A stretch of DNA of 64,000 nt, taken from Blepharisma japonicum (lineage: Eukaryota > Ciliophora > Heterotrichea > Heterotrichida > Blepharismidae). This document shows, one piece after another, positions 43,868-54,014 of the stretch (its first letter is position 1; each line of letters opens with the position of its first letter). A program made the translations under genes and the position numbers. The stretch covers positions 620,001 to 684,000 of the forward strand of contig CATKHK010000005.1 of the NCBI GenBank assembly GCA_949751835.1, in the 5' to 3' direction. Below the pieces are notes generated by a model. It was not told the DNA's origin. It ran no database searches and saw nothing but the letters and a program-made list of their open reading frames with translations.

Positions 43868-45823
43868 ATGACATTCAAATTAAGTGAAGAATTCATCCGC
43901 CCCTATAGAGAAATCAAGCCAAAATTTGGGTTTAATGGCCTTGGAGAAATAATATTCAGAAGATCCTATTCAAGAATGAAAGATGACAGGACATATGAAA
44001 GCTGGTCAGAAGCATTAGAAAGAGTTGTAAACGGAACCATAAATTTGATGCTCAAAAAGTCTCAAAACCCAGTTGAAAACCTAGCAGAAACTACCGAAAA
44101 AATGTATGATAAAATGTTTAACTTCAAATTTTTGCCTCCTGGAAGAGGGTTATGGAATATGGGATCAAAATGCACAGAAGTCGACAATTTTTATACAAAT
44201 TTGAATAACTGTGCTTTTGTTTCTACAAAAGATATAGACAATGGAAATCCTAGCAAGCCTTTTGCTTTTCTGATGGAGGCATCATTTTTGGGTATTGGGG
44301 TGGGCTTTGATACTAAGGGAGCAAATAAGATTTCAATTTTTTCTCCGAATGGAATTCAGGATTATTCAGTTGAAGATACAAGAGATGGATGGGTAAGCTC
44401 AGTAGCCCTCCTTCTAAATAGTTATTTTAAAGCTGATCAGCCAGAAATCGCTTTTAGCTATGAGAATATCCATGATACTGGAATCCCTGTCAAAGATTTT
44501 GGAATTTCAAGAGGCTCAGCCCCTCTAGAAAATTTACACCAAAGTATAAGAAATTTACTGACTCCAAACATTGGCCAAAAAATTACCTCACGACTGATAG
44601 TCGATATCATGAATTTAATAGGAAAATGTGTAGTAGCCGATAATGTCAGAATGCCTGCAGAAATTGCATTTGGGGAGCCAGATGACTTAGAATTCCAAGA
44701 CCTAAAAGACTATGAAAAAAATCCAGAAAGGCTTGAATTCGGCTGGAACAGCAACAACTCAATACTCGCTGAGCTTGGAATGGACTATCAAACAATTGCA
44801 GAAAAAATCATAAAAAATGGAGAGCCAGGCATAGCCTGGCTAGAAAACATGCAAAAGTATGGAAGAATGCAAGACGCACCTAATAATAAAGACAAGGAAG
44901 CTTTGGGTGGGCCTCCTTGTTTAGAGCAAACCTTAGAGTCCTACGAATTGTGTTGTTTGGTGGAAATTTTCATCAACAACCACAGCTCGTTAGAAGAATT
45001 TTTAGACACGTTGAAATACGCGTTTATTTATGCAAAAACAGTGACTCTTGGGCTTACTCATTGGCCTGATGTAAATGAAGTCATGGCCAGAAATAGAAGA
45101 ATTGGAACCTCGCTGACTGGAATCGCTCAATTTATAGGGAGAGAGAGTTTGGGAGCCCTAAAATTGTGGTGCTGTAAAGGTTATCGATATCTGAAGAGGC
45201 TTGATAGGCAACTATCAAGACTTTTTGGTGTTTCGGATTCGATAAAAATTACAACAGTCAAGCCAAGTGGAACCATTTCTTTATTAGCTGGTGCGTCTTC
45301 GGGGCTGCATTCTCCATTTGCTCACACTTATATAAGAAGGATTCGTATGCAGTTATCAGATACGAATTTGCTTAATAAGCTGCAAGCACAAGGATATCAT
45401 ATCGAGCCAGATTTAATGAACCAAAATGCTATGGTAGTCTCAATTCCAATAAAAGAAAACGAAAACGTGAAGGTTTTAAAAGAAGTCAGCATGTGGGAGC
45501 AGTTAAGTTTGGCTGCCTTCATGCAGTACCATTGGGCTGACAACCAAGTTTCCTGCACAGTCACTTTTGACCCAGAAACAGAAGGAAAATTAATCCCTGA
45601 AGCTTTGAATTATTTTCAATATAAGCTAAAAGGAATATGTTTTTTGCCTTCAAGGCAAAGTTTGCCTTATCCTCAAATGCCATATGAAGAGATAAGTGAA
45701 GAAAAATACTTGGAGATGCAAAGAAGTATCAAAAATGACGCAGAATATCAAGAATTATCAGAAGAAGTCGAAAGAGCTAGAGTGCCTGTTGCATTTTGTG
45801 ACGGCTGCACTATAGTTGTTTAA
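43868..45823 (+). CDS. Adenosylcobalamin-dependent (class II) ribonucleoside-triphosphate reductase
   Basis: A 651-aa single-exon protein. It opens GEIIFRRSYSR, as in monomeric class II RTPR. Catalytic elements: Cys115 (NNCAFVST), thiyl Cys351 with Glu353 (PPCLEQ), and Cys362 eleven residues later (ELCCL), matching the C408/E410/C419 spacing of the Lactobacillus enzyme. KPSGTISLLAGASSG and WADNQVSCTVTFDP are RNR blocks. The tail CDGCTIVV gives the C-terminal redox pair. It makes dNTPs using vitamin B12 instead of a tyrosyl radical subunit. The residue before PC is Pro instead of the usual Asn. Confidence 0.9.
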   Translation: MTFKLSEEFIRPYREIKPKFGFNGLGEIIFRRSYSRMKDDRTYESWSEALERVVNGTINLMLKKSQNPVENLAETTEKMYDKMFNFKFLPPGRGLWNMGSKCTEVDNFYTNLNNCAFVSTKDIDNGNPSKPFAFLMEASFLGIGVGFDTKGANKISIFSPNGIQDYSVEDTRDGWVSSVALLLNSYFKADQPEIAFSYENIHDTGIPVKDFGISRGSAPLENLHQSIRNLLTPNIGQKITSRLIVDIMNLIGKCVVADNVRMPAEIAFGEPDDLEFQDLKDYEKNPERLEFGWNSNNSILAELGMDYQTIAEKIIKNGEPGIAWLENMQKYGRMQDAPNNKDKEALGGPPCLEQTLESYELCCLVEIFINNHSSLEEFLDTLKYAFIYAKTVTLGLTHWPDVNEVMARNRRIGTSLTGIAQFIGRESLGALKLWCCKGYRYLKRLDRQLSRLFGVSDSIKITTVKPSGTISLLAGASSGLHSPFAHTYIRRIRMQLSDTNLLNKLQAQGYHIEPDLMNQNAMVVSIPIKENENVKVLKEVSMWEQLSLAAFMQYHWADNQVSCTVTFDPETEGKLIPEALNYFQYKLKGICFLPSRQSLPYPQMPYEEISEEKYLEMQRSIKNDAEYQELSEEVERARVPVAFCDGCTIVV

Positions 45824-45877
45824 GTATTTATTAAATACATATATTGATAAAGGTTTCAGTATTAAATAATCATATAA

Positions 45878-46702
45878 ATGGAGCAGTTCAGTCCACTAAA
45901 CCAGCCTTATTATTCACCTATCATCTCTCCTTCAATGCCACTTTCACTTGGTCTGACCTCTGGCTTCAATTTGAGACAAGAACAAAACAGCCTCGCAAAA
46001 TCTCCTTTCATTATTGGTATCTGTGGAGGCTCATGCTCAGGGAAATCGCTAATAGCTGATACTCTTAAGCGGAGTCTTGACTTTTCGGCAAGTGTGGTCA
46101 ATGAGTTTGATTTTTATATGCCGACTGAAAATCAGACACCAGATTATACACATAATTTTGATGATCCAAATGCAATAGACTGGGAATCGCTTAAGGCTTG
46201 TTTGGAGTCTTTAAATGGCCACAGACCATTTGACTGTCCTCAGTATAACTTAGAGAAGCAAAAAAAGAAGAAAAAAACAGTAAAAATATTTCCTACACCA
46301 GTTGTTATTATTGAAGGACTGTTTTTGTTTTGCAAGCCAGAAATCAGAGAGCTAATTGATATGAAAATTTTTGTAGATTGTCCTGATGATGTCAGATTAG
46401 GACATAGAGTCAGAAAATTTATTGGGAGAGGGCTGTATACTTTGCAATTTATTACTGATTATTATCAAAAATATACTAAACCGGCTTTCGAGCAATATAT
46501 TGAGCCGAGCAAGGTTTATGCAGATTTGATTATCCCTAATTTTGGGATATTTAATAACAGCAAAGATGTAGAATCTATGGTGGCTCATATTGCAAACGCT
46601 ATTTATGGGAGACAGCCGCCTACTGAGCTGATCAATAGATTGAGATATGCTCCAATGAGAATTGCTTTTAGAGGAAAAGAGCCTACACTTTTAGATATAT
46701 AA
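45878..46702 (+). CDS. Uridine/cytidine kinase-like
   Basis: A 274-aa P-loop kinase: IIGICGGSCSGKS (Walker A), SVVNEFDFYMPTE, YTHNFDDPNAIDWESL, VVIIEGLFLFC (Walker B-like) and KIFVDCPDDVRLGHRVRKF. These blocks match uridine-cytidine kinase of pyrimidine salvage (DSFY, NFDHPDAFD, EGIL, RL-RR-RD). The usual DFYYR motif is altered. The ~40-residue N-terminus is Pro/Ser-rich. A nicotinamide riboside kinase-like role is less likely. Confidence 0.83.
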   Translation: MEQFSPLNQPYYSPIISPSMPLSLGLTSGFNLRQEQNSLAKSPFIIGICGGSCSGKSLIADTLKRSLDFSASVVNEFDFYMPTENQTPDYTHNFDDPNAIDWESLKACLESLNGHRPFDCPQYNLEKQKKKKKTVKIFPTPVVIIEGLFLFCKPEIRELIDMKIFVDCPDDVRLGHRVRKFIGRGLYTLQFITDYYQKYTKPAFEQYIEPSKVYADLIIPNFGIFNNSKDVESMVAHIANAIYGRQPPTELINRLRYAPMRIAFRGKEPTLLDI

Positions 46703-46977
46703 GCAAAATTAATTGAGTTAAGTAATTTATAATAAATGATTAGATAAGATCGCCCTTTTTAAGAAATTTGTACCTTTCTCTATTATACAATGAAATTATC
46801 GAACTCAAAAGTAATTTTAGTTAAAATCACAAAAATATTGTTTAGCATTAATTTTTCTTTTGATTATTTACGGATATTCATTTTTCAATAAAATAAAATG
46901 ATATACAAGAAATAAAAGAGTAAGAATTTAAAGTCTTACTTTTTAGCAATTTATTACTGAAGAAGAATGAATTAAAA

Positions 46978-47613
46978 CTATTTATAATTATCTTTAGAAA
47001 AAGACAAATTTTGGCATTTCAACTGATATTCTTTATCAGGAGAAAAGTTTCTCAGCTTCAAACTTGGTGTAAAGCTTCTTTTGGACATTGGAGTTGTGCT
47101 TCTTACTCGATCTATATATCTAAAATCTTCACTAATTTCATTAATTATACTGTTCCTTTTAGTTTTGAGTCGACCAAAATCCTCTTCCACTTTTTCTGAC
47201 ACAGGGTCAATATTTTGAACCCCACATTTGCATTGTAGTCGTCTGCAGATTTTACATTTATATCCTAACGATTTAACATCAATAAACTTCTTATATAAAG
47301 AGTGTCTAAACAAAGGGACTTCAATTTTCGTTTTTGGATATGGGCTGATTGATTTATTTTGCCTTGATTTTAAGCGAAACCTTTTAGTTGGCTTTGCAAA
47401 TGATTTATTTTGAGTTTCCCCAATTTTGGGGAATTTAGATGGCCTATGATACATTTTAGGAAAATTATTGTTAGCTCGAGCTCTTGGAGAAAAGTCAGTA
47501 ATGCAATCATTTGTAGGTTTATAAAGGGAAGCAAGGTTGAAAATAAAATTACTGTTTAAAAGCATAACACTCTTTGCTTGAAAATCAGAAAAAAACTCGT
47601 CTTGATAATCCAT
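46978..47613 (-). CDS. Hypothetical basic protein with Cys cluster
   Basis: A 211-aa single-exon protein. It is basic and mostly disordered (KPTKRFRLKSRQNKS) with one compact cysteine cluster CKICRRLQCKCG at ~residues 120-131 that could bind a zinc ion. C-terminal RSTTPMSKRSFTPS contains TP/SP sites. No family recognised. Confidence 0.65.
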   Translation of the reverse strand: MDYQDEFFSDFQAKSVMLLNSNFIFNLASLYKPTNDCITDFSPRARANNNFPKMYHRPSKFPKIGETQNKSFAKPTKRFRLKSRQNKSISPYPKTKIEVPLFRHSLYKKFIDVKSLGYKCKICRRLQCKCGVQNIDPVSEKVEEDFGRLKTKRNSIINEISEDFRYIDRVRSTTPMSKRSFTPSLKLRNFSPDKEYQLKCQNLSFSKDNYK

Positions 47614-47998
47614 AGCCTTGCTAATTTAATTTATTTAAGCATTTTTAATGTTTTCATGCCGAAGCAGTTTCGTCATTTAGATAATTCTTATTATTTAAAA
47701 ATTTCATTCCTTTTATATAAATTTCAAACTAAATATAAAAAATACCTATAGAAAATATTTTAAGGCTCTTTCATATAATTATTAAGATTATTAAATTGTT
47801 TTAATTTGATAAAATAATTACTTTAAAATATAATATATTCAATTAAAATTTATGATTCGCTGAAATTTCTTCAAAATGTGGCTGATGCTCTTAAATCTAT
47901 CATTAGTTATAGCCAAATAATTGATTTTTAAAAAAAAATGATTAACCTTGGTTGATAAGTAATGAAAAAGAAAATAGCATGCTAATTAAATAATTTGA
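47614..47998. other. Intergenic region, no gene seen
   Basis: 385 nt between divergent genes, very AT-rich. It must carry promoters for the basic protein and the CDPK. Confidence 0.5.
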
Positions 47999-49531
47999 AT
48001 GGGCTGTACAAAAAGTAGACCTAAAGACGTAATCATACCTGTCCGTGCAGGAGCATCAAATCAAAAACTCGAAGATAAAAAACACAAAGATGAAACTCTA
48101 GCAGAAAATTCATTTAAAACGCCAAAAAGCAGTGATAACATTCAAAACGAAAAGAAATTATTTAGCGAAGGTGAAAGTTTTAACGATATTTATGACACCC
48201 TCGAAATAATTGCTACACTTCCTTATGCAGAATACAGAAAATGTGTCCACAAGCATACTGGCCTGATTAGGTCTGTTAAAATCGTCCCAATTCCAAAAGG
48301 TAGCGAAAGTTACATCGACGAAAAAAGCATAAAACGCGAAGTAAAGGCGTTATCTAAGCTAGACCATCCCAATATATTAAAAACCTATGATATTTTAGCA
48401 GACGACAAAAGATTTTACATTGTTATGGAATACTGGGATGGCGGACTATTACTTGACAAATTAAAAGAACAAAAATTTTTGACCGAAGCTCAGGTTAGTT
48501 CTATTATAGAACAATTGCTTTCAGCTGTTGCGTATGCTCATGATCATAAAGTGCTGCATAGAGACCTTTCTCCAAACTCAATTTGTCTTATGAAAAAAGG
48601 AAGCGATTTAATAATAAAAATCATAGACTTTGGAGTTTCAGCATTTGTCGATTTAAATCTGCAGTATCAGGGAAAGCTTGGAAATTCATTTTTTATAGCT
48701 CCAGAAGTATCAGATGATTTTTATAATGAAAAATGTGATATTTGAAGCATAGGCTGTATCATGTATTTGCTGCTTGCTGGAAAGCCTCCATTTGGGAATA
48801 ATACAGAAAAAGAGCTGAAAATAAGTGTCAAACAAGATTCTTTAGACATTTCCTTACTAGAGAATTTAAATATATCTGAAGAAGCTATAACTTTACTTAA
48901 AGAGCTTCTGAATAAAGATTTTACTACTCGAATAAGTGCTATAGAAGCCTTGCAAAGCTTCTGAATAAAAAAATCTAGAGAAAATTCCAAAATAAACTCA
49001 ACTGCTTTACAAAAGTCTATGGAAAATTTGATTTCATATCATTGTTCATCAAAGCTAAAAGATGGGATCCAAACTTTTATTGCTTCTCAAATAATGACCC
49101 ATGAAGATACAGAAAACCTTTTAAAATCTTTCAAAAATATTGATAAAAATAGCGATGGCAAAATAAGCAGCCCAGAACTTTGCAGATTTTATTCAACAGT
49201 TATGGGAGATGGAATTGGAAGAGAAGTAGCTAAAGATATCATAAAAAATGTAGATTCTGATAGAGATGGCTATCTAGAGTATACTGAATTTCTAAGGGCA
49301 AGTGCTGAGAGGAGGATTTTATTATCCAAACAAAACTTAGAAACTACATTCGCGATGCTTGATAGAGACGCCAGTGGCAAAATCTCTATATCTGAGCTGC
49401 AAGAAATGCTTGAAGACACCATCCTTACGCAAAATCAAGCGTGGCAAGAAATCATTAAAGAAGCCGACCAAAATCTCGACGGCGAAATCGACTTGAAAGA
49501 GTTTTACACCCTACTAATCAATAAATTTTAA
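47999..49531 (+). CDS. Calcium-dependent protein kinase (CDPK-like) with altered catalytic loop
   Basis: A 510-aa protein; TGA=Trp at 48743 (CDIWSIGC) and 48962. Kinase domain: VKIVPIPKG (Lys), FYIVMEYWDGG, IIDFGVSAF and APEV. Then a junction helix and four EF-hands with complete loops: DKNSDGKISSPE, DSDRDGYLEYTE, DRDASGKISISE and DQNLDGEIDLKE. N-terminal MGCTKS fits N-myristoylation. The catalytic loop reads HRDLSPNS (Ser191), where CDPKs have HRDLKPEN; the missing Lys may lower activity. It transduces calcium signals at membranes. Confidence 0.9.
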
Positions 49532-49552
49532 CCCATTTTTATCAATACTATT

Positions 49553-52500
49553 TTAGCTAATTTCGCTTTCCACAAATTCAGTAATATTGAAGCCTTCTGT
49601 CTCCTTGCCCGCTTTCTCTTCTTTCTTTTCTTTCTGTGGCTTCTTAGGTCTTTTGTTCATCCCAATAAACATTTTGGTATGGCTTACATGGTCAAATTCA
49701 TTATCGTCAAGTAAAAGTTCAGTCAGCTCTGACGGTCTGAAGATATCAGCTTTAAAAGCTCCTCCTGCATAAACTGTTGTCTGGACTGTTTGCTTTTGTT
49801 TTGCCCTTTTCAGGATTTTTTCTTCAACTGTATGAGATGTGATAAGTCTATATACGTCAACCGGTTTAGTCTGGCCAATTCTATGGACCCTGTCAGTAGC
49901 CTGAGCATCCATAGTAGGGTTCCAATCAATATCATAAAAAATCACAGTGTCAGCTGCTGTTAAATTTACACCCAGACCTCCAGCTCTTGTTGAAAGAATA
50001 AATGCAAAAACCTCAGTGCTGCTTTGAAAATCGTCAATTAAGTCTCTGCGCTCTGCAATATTTGTAGACCCGTCTAGTCTTAAAAAGGAGTATTTTCTAA
50101 AATATAAAAAATCTTCTAAAATGTCAAGCATTTTAGTCATTTGGCAGAAAATTAAAACTCTGTGGTTTTCATCGTAAAGCTTTTTGAGCAGCCTGTCAAG
50201 GATTTTTAGCTTAGCACTGTCATGGAGAAGCTTTTCAATGCTGGGTAAATCGACGTAGCAAGGTGTAGGAGCATTGAAGCCTTGAGGAAATGGTATATCA
50301 ATATTTTGACCTTGGCATTCATAAAAAAAGCTTGGCTTAAATTGATTTCCAAGTAAAATTCTTTTAAGAGCAGGAGACTGTTTGAGATACTGCCAATTCA
50401 GCTTAAAGTGTATAGTAGAGCAGGAAAATTCAATAGGAGCTGCTACAGCTACAGGTGTTACTAGATTTACCAAAATCCTAGGAATGATATCATCAGAAAT
50501 TTTCAATGGCGTTTTCTTATTCCTATAAACCAATAGTGGCAACTTAGCTTCTTCATACTTAATAAGCCTTGAATACCTTTTAATATAATGCAGCGCTATA
50601 ATTCCTCTTATCAGCTGTGGCGATTCAATAATTTTGATCCCTTCATTATAGCTCATCCCTAAAAGCCTAAAAAGCCAAAAATATTCAATATCAAAAATGC
50701 TTGGCAATTTTTTATTTTCCAAATACAATTCATTGTAAACTATCCTTGGGATATTGAAATTTATTGGGTTTTTATTTCCAATTCTCACCTCAGTAAGTTG
50801 ATTAAACCCTGGTTTAGGCTGGCAGTTCTGCAGGAGAGGGTCTTTAAATGTAAATGGAGTATGTTCAGGCCTTCTCTCAAACAAGTCAGGATGATTGCAA
50901 ACCTTTCTAAACTGCATCATCAAGTTCATCAAATTTTCCACCTTTGTCTTGCTATCAGCCATTGAGAATAGTTCACTAATATTCAGCTTCCTCTTAATCA
51001 TAATATAAAGCATTTTCTGCCTATTTGTCAGTTCACAAAAATACTCATGTTCTGTTTTCTTACCAATTTCGCTTTCGACGTCTTTTTTTACTCTTCTAAG
51101 CATAAACGGCTTCAATATTGCATGCAGTCTTTGAAGCTGCTGCTGGTTTAAAGCTCCAGCATCTTGCGAGTGGGCCTCAATATCTTTAGAAAACCACTCT
51201 TCAAAGTGCTCATGGGAATCAAAAAGTTTTGGCATAATAAAATGCAACAAAGCCCATAGCTCAGCCATAGAATTTTGTATAGGTGTCCCAGTCAATAACA
51301 GCTTATTTCTTGCATTAAACCCTAATAAAACGTTCCACCTTTGAGTGGCTGTATTTTTTATAGCATGAGCTTCGTCAAGAATCATATATTTTCACATGAC
51401 TTTTTGGAAGTTTTTTTCATCTGCAAGGACTAGCTGGTAAGAAGTAACGCAGACGTGGAATGAAGAGTCATCATTTCCGAGTTTTTTGTTTTGCATATAA
51501 CGGCGAAGGGATTTTCGCTCTTTCATCTGGCCTCAGTAGGGAAGAGTTTTTAAGGTTGGGCAAAATTTGTTTAGTTCTGCTAGCCAGTTGTGGAGGGTTG
51601 AAGCTGGACATACAATTAGGAATGGGCCCCAAATATTTTTATTGTAGGCAAGATGGGCAAGTAAAGCGATGGTTTGGATAGTTTTCCCAAGACCCATTTC
51701 GTCAGCTAAAATCCCATTAATTCCTTGGTCGTAAAGGTTGTCAAGCCACCTGAGTCCTTTCATTTGGTAATCTTTGAGATCTCCAGTAAAAATAGGTGGG
51801 GTCTCTTCAATTCTTGAAAAAATTTTGGTTTCGTCCACCCTATCAAGCCCTGTCAACCCCACATCTTTCAGGTCTTCATTATTCATATTTGAGGTATCCC
51901 CAAATTGTTTTAAATGGTCTCTATGTTCTTTTATCATAGTTTTCACGCTTTCCTTTGCTTGTTCTTCATCTACTCCAATACTTGATACATGTGTAGTTGC
52001 AGTCGGCATGATTCCTAGCTTCTGCGCCATAAAAATCGCATAAATATCTGACTGTCTCATGATATATTCCAATTTTTTCCTCTGTCTGAGTGATTCTTCC
52101 TCTTCTTCTCTTTTTTTCCTGGTTTCGTTTTCTTCTCTTTCCCTTTTTCTCCTCATATCTGCAGTTTCCCTTTCTTTTCTTTTCCAATAGCTCACCATTT
52201 CTCTTTGCAGCCTTTTAGCTCTAACTGGCGCTTCTTTAGCTTCTCTTTGCATTTTCCCTGCTTTTTTGGCGACTTCTTTAGAACAAAGCTGGCTAATTCT
52301 TTTACAATTGTTCCTTAGGTCTCCTCTTTGTTTCTGCATGCCTTTAAATGCTTTTGGCAGATCTCGCTTAATGAGAAAACTCAATGCTTTTTTGATCAAA
52401 ATGCTTTCGACTTTTTCTGATACGCTTTTACTTGTACTGCGGGGTTTTTGTATCTTGGTTGGCGCACGTGGGAGCTCTTTTGATGCAGTGATTTTGCGAA

Positions 52501-53107
52501 TTGATGTGTTATGAATCTTTAAAGCTGAGGTAGGCTTCACTCGAGCAAGAAGCGCGCTTAGCTGTTCTGGTCGGAAACTTTCAAAGCTGAAGCTTAACTT
52601 AGGTAATTTATTTGGATCAAGTTGGTATTTTTTGATGGCCATAATGTCACTTCTACGCAAGCCCAAATACCTTTCTTGATCCAGTGAAAAATCTTGTTCA
52701 TATGCTTTCTTGAGGAGATTTTCTTCTTCTGCCCTTTCTTCTTCATCTGTTTCTGAGAGCTCACATACTTTTTTTAAATAATGCTCAATCTTGTGGGCTC
52801 GATTATTCAACTTAAGGGTTTTGTATGGGAACATTCCGTCTTCGCATGTACTTGCTTCAGAAGAATTCAGTGTCCCTCTCATCTCCAGCTCGTAGCGCTG
52901 GCGCTTCTGAGGAAGAAGAGGGGTGCCGATGGTAGAAAGAGATGGGAGACTTAGGAGAGGAGACTGAAGATGGGCTTCTAAAGACACTATGGGCTGAGAT
53001 TGATCCTCAAATGTCGTAAACTCTACTGATCTCTGTATGAATCTTACCTCTGAGGTGTTTCTGAGCAGATACGCAAGCATCGATAAATCACGTCCACTGG
53101 TTGACAT
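49553..53107 (-). CDS. INO80: INO80-family SNF2 chromatin-remodelling ATPase
   Basis: A 1184-aa single-exon protein with TGA=Trp at 51533-51535 and 51395-51397. The N-terminal ~400 residues hold an Arg/Glu-rich helix (post-HSA/DBINO-like [13 protein letters not shown]). The ATPase includes [81 protein letters not shown] and [10 protein letters not shown]; this run is INO80-specific. The helicase C half has [15 protein letters not shown] and [17 protein letters not shown] long insertion between halves is typical of INO80. It slides nucleosomes and edits H2A.Z. Confidence 0.95.
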
Positions 53108-54014
53108 ATTTCGTGCAAGATTCGTCTGTGATGGCTTCCATCTTTCGGAAGGGGTTCTACTTAGGCATTAACGAAGATAATTAAATTTTAAAATATTGAC
53201 ACTTTATATGGAAAGAAAAAATTATATTTGAAGATACAAAATAATTATGGATTCAAAGATACTAGTTTTTGATTCATTTAATTGAAAGCTTTTTATATGT
53301 TGAGACAATTTTTAAAAATGCTGCTTCTTCAGTATGAAGTTAATTTAAAAGAATGATTTGGAAAATTAATTTAATTAAAATTGCCAATAATTTAGTTTTA
53401 AAATTAATAATAAAAATCTATCCATACTAAACTTTGCCCACTTTAAAAATTTTTGAATATAATATATACTAAAAACAAAGGAAGTTTATTTTTCAAAAAT
53501 AGATTTGTAGCTTTTAATATTATGATTTTATAACAAATAATTTATTATAAAACAACCCTCCAGAATGAATCACAAAGCATGTAAATTGATATAATAGAAG
53601 CACCTAAAGTTTGTATAGTCTTTTATCCTAATTATATCAAATAAATTTAACCAATTTAAAGCTGTGCACTGGCCATCACAATTATTTGCACTTCCCATTA
53701 TCTTATTAATCTTTATTTAATTAGCTATAAATTTACAAACTTTCTTCTTATGCATAAAAATTAAAAAATAATTTCAAGATTTCATTAATTCCATATTTTT
53801 CACACTCAATATTCACTATATATTTCAGAGTAACTTAAATTATTTATTACACAATCTTCATTCTTTATTCTTTTATTCACCATTTTGCTTTTATTATTCA
53901 ATTAATCATTTTATCCATATTTTCAATCCAAAATTTTCAATCCATTCACTAAAGTATCCCAAAATTCAACTAAGATCTCATTTTATTCCAAAACTTCATT
54001 TATTTTATAATTTT
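53108..54014. other. Intergenic region with pyrimidine-rich leader
   Basis: 907 nt between divergent INO80 and PP2C-like genes. No credible frame. From about 53700 to 54014 the plus strand is unusually poor in G and rich in T/C (repeated ATTC/TTTA runs), directly upstream of the PP2C start. It may be a long leader or promoter region. Confidence 0.5.

Noticed and set aside
45844-46059. Plus frame overlapping the uridine kinase start
   Set aside because: Out of frame with the P-loop kinase, which has an ATG at 45878 and conserved motifs throughout.
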